Source of the DNA: JANXQG01 sp963824275
GTDB lineage: Bacteria; Planctomycetota; Planctomycetia; Pirellulales; Thermoguttaceae
DNA length: 64,000 nucleotides
Assembly (NCBI GenBank): GCA_963824275.1
Contig: CAWGOT010000006.1
Location: forward strand, 1,426,001 to 1,490,000
Reading direction: 5' to 3'
The first letter of the stretch is position 1. Every line of letters starts with the position of its first letter. Made by a program: the position numbers and the translations under genes. The notes beneath the pieces are model-generated. The model had not been told where the DNA came from and did not search any database. It saw only the letters and a program-made list of their open reading frames with translations. This document shows positions 58,456-64,000 of this stretch, piece by piece.

Positions 58456-58485
58456 AAACAGGCGGCGGCAACTTCCCGCCGCTCC

Positions 58486-59970
58486 CTAGCCTTCCCCTTC
58501 CTTTTTCTTTCTCTTGAGGCGGCGCAACTCTTGCTCCAGCCTCTTCTTCTGTTTGGCCCGCTCGGCCGAAGTCAGCCGCTTGCCGGTATCCCCTTTCGGC
58601 TTGCTGAACCTGACGTTCGGGCTGAGCATGCCGCCGGAGCCCAACTGGTGCATGGTCTTCATGCGTTCCATGATGCCCATGTTGGCCATCTTCTTCATCA
58701 TGTCGGCCATGCCGTCGAACTGCTTGACCAGTTCGTTGACCTCGTGCGGCTCGACGCCGGCGCCCGCGGCGATCCGGCGGCGGCGGCTCTGGTCGACCGT
58801 CTTCGACGGGTTGCGGCGCTCGTCGGGCGTCATCGAATCGATGATCCCCACCAGCCGCTTCAGGTCGGCCTCGGGGTTCTGGCCTTCCAGCATCTTGCTC
58901 GCGGCGCCCATGCCGGGGATCATCGACATGATCTTCTGGATCGACCCCAGCTTGCCGACCTGGCCGATCTGCTTCTTGAAGTCGTCGAGGGTGAACTCGC
59001 CCTTGCGAAGGTTCGCCTCGGCCTTGGCCATCTCCTCCTGGTCGAACTTCTGCTGGGCCTGCTCGACCAGCGAGAGGACGTCGCCCATGCCCAGGATGCG
59101 GCCGGCAAGCCGATCGGGATGGAACTCCTCCAGGGCGTCGAGGTGCTCGCCCGTGCCGATGAACTTGATCGGCACGCCGGTCACGGCCTTGACCGAGAGG
59201 GCAGCGCCGCCGCGGGCGTCGCCGTCGAGCTTGGTCATGATCACGCCGTCGAGCTCCAGCGCGTCGTTGAAGGCCTTCGCGCTGCGGACCGCGTCCTGGC
59301 CGGTCATCGCGTCGACCACCAGGTAGACCTGGTCGGGACCGAGGCGGCGGTCGATCTGGGTCAACTGGCCCATCAACTCTTCGTCGACGTGCAAGCGGCC
59401 GGCCGTATCGAGGATCACCACTTCCGCGCCCTTGGCCTTGGCCTCTCTGACGGCGATCTGGCAGAGGGCTACGGGGTCTTTCGCGGACAGGTCGGCATAG
59501 ACGGGGATGCCGAGCTGCTCGCCCAGGATCTGCAACTGCTGGATGGCGGCGGGGCGTTGCAAGTCGGCCGCCACGAGCATCGGTTTGCGGCCGCGCTGTT
59601 GGAGCAGCTTGCCGAGTTTTCCGCAGGTGGTCGTCTTGCCCGAGCCTTGCAGGCCGCAGAGCATGAGCACGGTCACTCCCGGCTTGAGGTGCAGCGAGTG
59701 GTCGACCGGGCCCATCAGGTTGACGAGCTCCTGATGGACGATGCTCACGAGTTGGTGCGTGGGGTCGAGCGACTTGAGGACCGTCTCGCCGACGGCCTGC
59801 TCCGAGACCTTGGCGACGAAATCCTTGGCGACATCGATGCTCACGTCGGCCTCGAGCAGGGCCGTTTGCACCAGGGCCAGCCCTTCGCGCATGTTCGACT
59901 CGGTCAACCTGCCGCGTCCGCGGAGGGTCCTGATGGCCGAACTGAGGTTTTCTTGAAGGGACTCGAACAT
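58486..59970 (-). CDS. ffh: Signal recognition particle protein Ffh
   Basis: 494 residues from ATG 59970 (MFESLQENLSSAIRTLRGRG). NG domain with GLQGSGKTTTCGKLGKLLQQ, LDTAGRLHVDEELM, and TKLDGDARGGAALSV; methionine-rich M domain with IPGMGAASKMLEGQNPE and GMADMMKKMANMGIMERM near the C-terminus. Binds SRP RNA (46780) and signal peptides. An alternative upstream start (60036) adds poorly conserved residues. The very large shadow frames opposite are not genes. Confidence 0.96.
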   Translation of the reverse strand: MFESLQENLSSAIRTLRGRGRLTESNMREGLALVQTALLEADVSIDVAKDFVAKVSEQAVGETVLKSLDPTHQLVSIVHQELVNLMGPVDHSLHLKPGVTVLMLCGLQGSGKTTTCGKLGKLLQQRGRKPMLVAADLQRPAAIQQLQILGEQLGIPVYADLSAKDPVALCQIAVREAKAKGAEVVILDTAGRLHVDEELMGQLTQIDRRLGPDQVYLVVDAMTGQDAVRSAKAFNDALELDGVIMTKLDGDARGGAALSVKAVTGVPIKFIGTGEHLDALEEFHPDRLAGRILGMGDVLSLVEQAQQKFDQEEMAKAEANLRKGEFTLDDFKKQIGQVGKLGSIQKIMSMIPGMGAASKMLEGQNPEADLKRLVGIIDSMTPDERRNPSKTVDQSRRRRIAAGAGVEPHEVNELVKQFDGMADMMKKMANMGIMERMKTMHQLGSGGMLSPNVRFSKPKGDTGKRLTSAERAKQKKRLEQELRRLKRKKKEGEG

Positions 59971-60300
59971 AGGTACAAAGCGCGATTGCGGCCGCGCACA
60001 GCAACTCCGATTCCGCTCGATAGCGCGGAATCCCATATCATAACAAATTCTTGATTAGTTTGACAATCCTACATATACGGATTTGCGGTCGCCGATGGGA
60101 AAAAAACTTTCGGCCATGGCTGGCGATTGCTCTACAAGATGTTATTGCAAAACGACTTATGCAATTGTCGTGTGACAACAAATAGGTGCAGGCCGCGTCG
60201 ATTTGAAACCCTGCTTTCTGCCTAGACGTCATTCCTAGACGTGGTGGGCTTGTTGCGGCCGGCGGCTTCTGCCCTTATACTGCACGCGGGTGAAAATGAT

Positions 60301-60360
60301 CGAAGCCCGAAGCGTGAGCGAGGGACATAAACGCTTACCTCGCTTGCGCTTCGGGCTTCG
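60301..60360. repeat. Palindromic CCCGAAGCGTGAGCGAGG element
   Basis: CGAAGCCCGAAGCGTGAGCG and CGCTTGCGCTTCGGGCTTCG are inverted arms with a short loop. Same family as the core of the element at 39947-40067. The 410-base stretch between ffh and the next gene holds nothing else recognisable. Confidence 0.9.
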
Positions 60361-60446
60361 ATGGCCCGCGCGTGAAACGGGTCAATTTCAGCTTCGGCAT
60401 CATGGCTGGGCGGCCTCGCCCTGCGGGTTTGTAAGGGAGGACTTCC

Positions 60447-63400
60447 TTGATTGGCGGGCCACGAAGGATCGACATCGCGACGGTGCAGGCGGCCAGTGAT
60501 CGGGCGGGCGTCCAGCAACTTCTGGCCGCGCTGGGCTACGACACCAGCGAGCCGAGCGAGCAGACGGCCGCCGGCCTGGGCGTTGCCGAGCGGGCGGAGC
60601 GCCTGATTCGGAAAGTCTGCCGGGTTGCCGCCGAGCGGCTGGGGCCGGGGTTGCCCCCGGCATTGGAGGTCTATTGCTTCGAGACCACCGTGCTCACGGC
60701 CGAGCTCCGCAAGGCACTGGTCGCGGCCTTTCGCAACAAGCCGGCCAACGCGCTGCTAATTGTGGCCACCCGCGACTTCGATCCCTTGGACTTCGTGTTG
60801 GTGGAAAAGGAGGTCCCAGCCGGAGGGCCGGGCGGGGCCCGCGTTGCCGTCTCCCATCGGCTGATATCGGTCGATCGCCGCAATCCGTCGCCCGTGCATC
60901 TGCGCGTCCTGGAACGGATGAGCCGTGCGGCGACCGACCCCTACGCCCAATTCGATCGGATTCGCGACGCCTTCCGCCTGGCCGAATGGTCCGAAGACGA
61001 GTTCAATAACCGGGGGCTGTTCAGCGACTACTTCCTTAAGTCGCGGCTGCCCGACGCCCGCGCGTTCCCCGTCTGGAACACCGATCTCCGCGGCATTCAC
61101 CAGGAGTTGACGGCCATTTTCGCCAAGGCCGGTGACGTCCGCCAGTTGGACACGAAGGAAATGCACTCGAAGCTCGTCGGGCCGGCCCTGGCCGCGCTGG
61201 GGTTCAAGGCGACGGCGCTTCAGAAGGATGACGAAGCCGACTTCCTGTTGCATGCCGCTGACGGGGCGACCGGCGCCCCGGCCCTTGCCGCGCTGCTGGT
61301 TTATCCCTGGGACCGGCCGCTGGACCGCCAGGATGACCTGGGCCGGGACCGCGCCGAGCACGTGCCGGGCATTCGCGTCGTGGGGGCCTTGGAGAAGCAC
61401 AAAACGCCGTGGGCCATTTTAACCAACGGCAAGGACTGGCGGCTGTACTGTGCGGCGGCCCACTCCCGCGCCAGCAACTACTACGAGGTCGAATTGCCCG
61501 AAGCCCTGGCCCGCGACGACCTGCTCGCCTTGCGCTACTTCTGGCTCTTCTTCCGCGCGGCGGCCTTCGCGCCTATTCTCCCCTCTCCCTCCGGGAGAGG
61601 GGCAGGGGGTGAGGGCGTGCTTTCTTTCCTCGATCAGGTCCGCCTCGACTCTCAGGCCTTTGCCAAGGAAGTGGGCGATCGGCTGCGGGGGCGGATCTTC
61701 GACGAGGTCTTTCCCTACCTGGCGGAAGGCTTCGTGCAGTACCGTCGCAGCCATTTTGACGAGAAGACCGAGCCCGGCGACGAGTTCCTGGCCCAGGCCT
61801 ATGACGCCACGCTGACGCTCCTGTATCGCTTGCTGTTCCTGCTGTACGCCGAGTCGCTCGACCTGCTGCCGGTCCACGAACCGGTCTACGCGGCCATCAG
61901 CCTGACACGGCTCAAGCAGGAGGTGCGCGACGCCGCGGGCGACGACGCCGACACCGTCGACCAGCGCCTGAAGGACCGCTTCACCAGGTCGGACACCGGC
62001 CTCTGGCAGCGGCTGGGCAAGCTCTTCGAAGCGATTGCCGAGGGCAGCCGCGAGCACAACGTCCCGGCCTACAACGGCGGCCTGTTCATTAGTACTCATC
62101 ACGCTCCGCGTGATGGCCATCACGCGGAGCGTGATGAGTACGACCAGTCCCGCGAGGCCAAGGCGGCCCGCTTCCTGAAAAAGCACCGCGTGCCCGACTA
62201 CTTTCTGGCCCGTGCCCTGGATCTGATGGCCCGCGAAGAGGACCCCAAGACCCACGAGTTGGTGTTCGTCGACTACCGCTCGTTGGGCGTGCGGCAGTTG
62301 GGCACGATCTACGAAGGGCTCTTGATGTACCACGTGGTGGTGCCCCGCGACGACTGGGAGCGGGGCTTCCAGCGCCCCAACCTGCGGGTCGCCCTGGTGC
62401 CTTCAAACCAGCAGCGCAAGAGCACCGGCTCCTATTTCACGCCGCAGCACATCGTCAAGTACATCGTGACCAACACCGTGGGCCCGCTCTTGGACGAGAA
62501 GTTCGCCGCCGTGGCGCCGAAGCTCCGCGAGGCCCAGCGGTGGTCTGCCGACAAGCGCAAGTTCGAGGACGCCAGGGCGGAAAAACTCCGCGCCCAGCCG
62601 CCCAGCGACGAACAGATCGGCCGCTGGATGCTCGACAAGTTCGAGCCCGTCGTCTGGGACCTGCTGGACCTCAAGGTGCTCGACCCGGCGATGGGCAGCG
62701 CCCACTTCCTGGTCGAGACGGTGGACTACATCACCGACCGTGTTTTGGATTTCCTGGCCGGATTCCCCACCAATCCGGTGCAGGTGGTGGTGGACCAGCG
62801 GATCCGGCGGCAGATCCTCGAGGCCCTGGACCAGCAGGAAGTCAAGATCAACGAACAGCGGCTGACCGACGTGAATCTCATCAAGCGGCTGGTGATGAAG
62901 CGCTGCGTGTACGGCGTGGACTTGAACCCGATGGCCGTCGAGTTGGCCAAGGTCTCGCTGTGGCTCGATAGTTTCACGCTGGGCGCGCCGCTCTCGTTTC
63001 TGGACCATCATTTGAAGTGCGGCAATTCGCTGGTCGGCACCACGATCGAGGATTTGAAACGGGCCGCCCACGGCTGGGTCTTCGGCATCAAGATGGAGCC
63101 GCTCGAGCGGGCGACGGCCGGCTTGGAGGTGGTTGCCAATCTGACCGACGCCACGCTCAGCGAGGTCACGCAGTCGGCGGAGACCTACAAGAAGGCGCTG
63201 GTTGGCGTCCGCGGTTATCGGGCGCTGCTGGATTGCCTGACCGCCGAGCATTTCGGCGCGCCGGGGGCCAGCAAGCTGGTCAGCCAGGGCAGCGACCTCG
63301 ACCTGGAGCACTGGGACGAGTGCGTCAAGGGCCTCGCGGCCAAAGAACGCCGCTGGATTGAGCAGGCCGAGAAGATCGGCCGGGAACGAACATTCTTCCA

Positions 63401-64000
63401 CTGGGACGTCGATTTCCCGGACGTGTTTTTTACAAGCCGCAGGCCAGAGGAACTGCGGCGGTTCGACGCGGTTGTGGGAAATCCGCCGTACGATCGGCTA
63501 AGTGCTGCCGATTTGGGTGAAGAGATTGAAGTGGATAAGGTCTACTTCAAATCACAGCGTCGCTTCCAGACATCGGCATCCAAGGAGATGAACCTCTGGC
63601 GCCTGTTCCTAAGCCAAGTGCTTGGTCTTCCCCGTCCTCCAAAGCGGTTCAGCATGATCATTCCGATGGGGCTGTTGGCCGACGACTCGGCTGTCGATTT
63701 GCGCAAGCACTTGTTGGCCAACGCGACTATTTGTCGGGTCGAGGCCTTTCCACAAAAAGATGACCCCAAGAACCGCGTTTTTGAAGAAGCAAAACTCTCG
63801 ACGATGGTGTTCGTCATCGAGCCCGCTGCCCAGAGCGCAGACCATCGCGTGGTCGTCCGCTGTCACACAGGCAAGCTCATACTCGCCGACAGCCCAGTGT
63901 TTTCGGAACGGCAGACGACGTTTTTCGATTTTGAGCCAGAAAACTGTCCGATTCCCCGCTGTTCCGCGGCCGAGTGGGAATTGGCCAAGAGGCTCACAAT
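60447..64000 (+). CDS. Eco57I-type restriction-modification enzyme (type IIG-like), 3' end outside window
   Basis: TTG 60447 is preceded by GGGAGG at 6 bases. The frame stays open for 1184 codons to the window end. It has the adenine-methyltransferase motifs: motif X (TGSYFTPQHIVKYIV), motif I (VLDPAMGSAHFLVE) and motif IV (FDAVVGNPPYDRL). The ~650 N-terminal residues before them are typical of Eco57I-class enzymes combining cleavage and modification, although a PD-(D/E)XK motif was not clearly located. Two in-frame repeat insertions are present (61578-61616 and 62092-62141). No partner gene is visible in the window, and the rest of the protein is unseen. Confidence 0.9.
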   Translation, partial: MIGGPRRIDIATVQAASDRAGVQQLLAALGYDTSEPSEQTAAGLGVAERAERLIRKVCRVAAERLGPGLPPALEVYCFETTVLTAELRKALVAAFRNKPANALLIVATRDFDPLDFVLVEKEVPAGGPGGARVAVSHRLISVDRRNPSPVHLRVLERMSRAATDPYAQFDRIRDAFRLAEWSEDEFNNRGLFSDYFLKSRLPDARAFPVWNTDLRGIHQELTAIFAKAGDVRQLDTKEMHSKLVGPALAALGFKATALQKDDEADFLLHAADGATGAPALAALLVYPWDRPLDRQDDLGRDRAEHVPGIRVVGALEKHKTPWAILTNGKDWRLYCAAAHSRASNYYEVELPEALARDDLLALRYFWLFFRAAAFAPILPSPSGRGAGGEGVLSFLDQVRLDSQAFAKEVGDRLRGRIFDEVFPYLAEGFVQYRRSHFDEKTEPGDEFLAQAYDATLTLLYRLLFLLYAESLDLLPVHEPVYAAISLTRLKQEVRDAAGDDADTVDQRLKDRFTRSDTGLWQRLGKLFEAIAEGSREHNVPAYNGGLFISTHHAPRDGHHAERDEYDQSREAKAARFLKKHRVPDYFLARALDLMAREEDPKTHELVFVDYRSLGVRQLGTIYEGLLMYHVVVPRDDWERGFQRPNLRVALVPSNQQRKSTGSYFTPQHIVKYIVTNTVGPLLDEKFAAVAPKLREAQRWSADKRKFEDARAEKLRAQPPSDEQIGRWMLDKFEPVVWDLLDLKVLDPAMGSAHFLVETVDYITDRVLDFLAGFPTNPVQVVVDQRIRRQILEALDQQEVKINEQRLTDVNLIKRLVMKRCVYGVDLNPMAVELAKVSLWLDSFTLGAPLSFLDHHLKCGNSLVGTTIEDLKRAAHGWVFGIKMEPLERATAGLEVVANLTDATLSEVTQSAETYKKALVGVRGYRALLDCLTAEHFGAPGASKLVSQGSDLDLEHWDECVKGLAAKERRWIEQAEKIGRERTFFHWDVDFPDVFFTSRRPEELRRFDAVVGNPPYDRLSAADLGEEIEVDKVYFKSQRRFQTSASKEMNLWRLFLSQVLGLPRPPKRFSMIIPMGLLADDSAVDLRKHLLANATICRVEAFPQKDDPKNRVFEEAKLSTMVFVIEPAAQSADHRVVVRCHTGKLILADSPVFSERQTTFFDFEPENCPIPRCSAAEWELAKRLT
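61578..61616. repeat. In-frame CCCCTCTCCC-TCC-GGGAGAGGGG hairpin in the restriction-modification gene
   Basis: CCCCTCTCCCTCCGGGAGAG with GGGCAGGGGGTGAGGG reads in frame as PSPSGRGAGGEGV. It matches the CCCTCTCCC family seen in glcE and upstream of recR. Confidence 0.7.
62092..62141. repeat. In-frame palindromic repeat in the restriction-modification gene
   Basis: GTACTCATCACGCTCCGCGT and its inverse, a nearly perfect 50-bp palindrome, read as STHHAPRDGHHAERDEY. It is the same family as 43203-43260 and leaves the frame intact. Confidence 0.88.

Noticed and set aside
58445..60054. Several long frames over ffh on both strands
   Set aside because: Ffh has full-length conserved motifs; the others are low-complexity shadows.
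62403..63401. Minus-strand frame of 332 residues opposite the restriction-modification gene
   Set aside because: Antisense shadow with no domain; plus-strand motifs X, I and IV are clear.

Overview
The window looks like a planctomycete chromosome (Pirellulales-like lineage). The 16S gene stands alone with its own promoter and terminator and has no 23S or 5S partner. There are planctomycete-type families (DUF1207 barrel, secreted Gfo/Idh/MocA oxidoreductase with a Tat leader, PEP-CTERM remnant, short HNH pair, Uma2 nuclease), high G+C, and many dispersed palindromic repeats. No tRNA genes were recognised.

Layout. 1-13.4 kb: a minus-strand, closely spaced operon read from 13.4 kb toward base 1: SNF2-type helicase with a C-terminal DUF3883 nuclease-like domain, an HD phosphohydrolase, a large helical protein of unknown function, a DUF1156 DNA adenine methyltransferase, a SIS-HAD fusion, and a phosphoribosyltransferase-like protein that runs off the window. 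This looks like an anti-phage or DNA-modification operon and is the best candidate here for an undescribed system. 14.5-21 kb: DUF1207 protein, thiamine-binding protein, glcDEF glycolate oxidase, Uma2 nuclease. 21-27 kb: small coiled-coil protein, Ser/Thr kinase, solitary 16S rRNA, Tat-exported oxidoreductase. 26.7-40 kb: an accessory region with remnants (Rpn-type nuclease, Nmad3-like, AddB-like, TPR copies, PIN), a DUF2130 protein, an A+T-rich patch with lipoproteins, an intact Nmad3 operon and an HNH pair. 40-46 kb: thioredoxin-fold secreted protein lacking its cysteines, aldo/keto reductase, PD-(D/E)XK protein, SGNH-like exported protein. 46.7-54.7 kb: SRP RNA, dnaX, ybaB, recR, rpoN, a thioesterase, an ACT protein, argJ and argC. 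55-60 kb: an esterase and yraN-rplS-trmD-rpsP-ffh on the minus strand. 60.4 kb to the end: a large Eco57I-type restriction-modification enzyme, truncated by the window edge.

Two features cut across the window. First, at least fifteen frame breaks occur in otherwise intact genes, including dnaX and trmD. Several are explained by one base in a short homopolymer, so many are probably sequencing or assembly errors rather than true pseudogenes. Second, several families of palindromic or low-complexity repeats sit between genes and also inside genes without breaking the frame (helicase, glcE, dnaX, the restriction enzyme), adding extra residues to the proteins.
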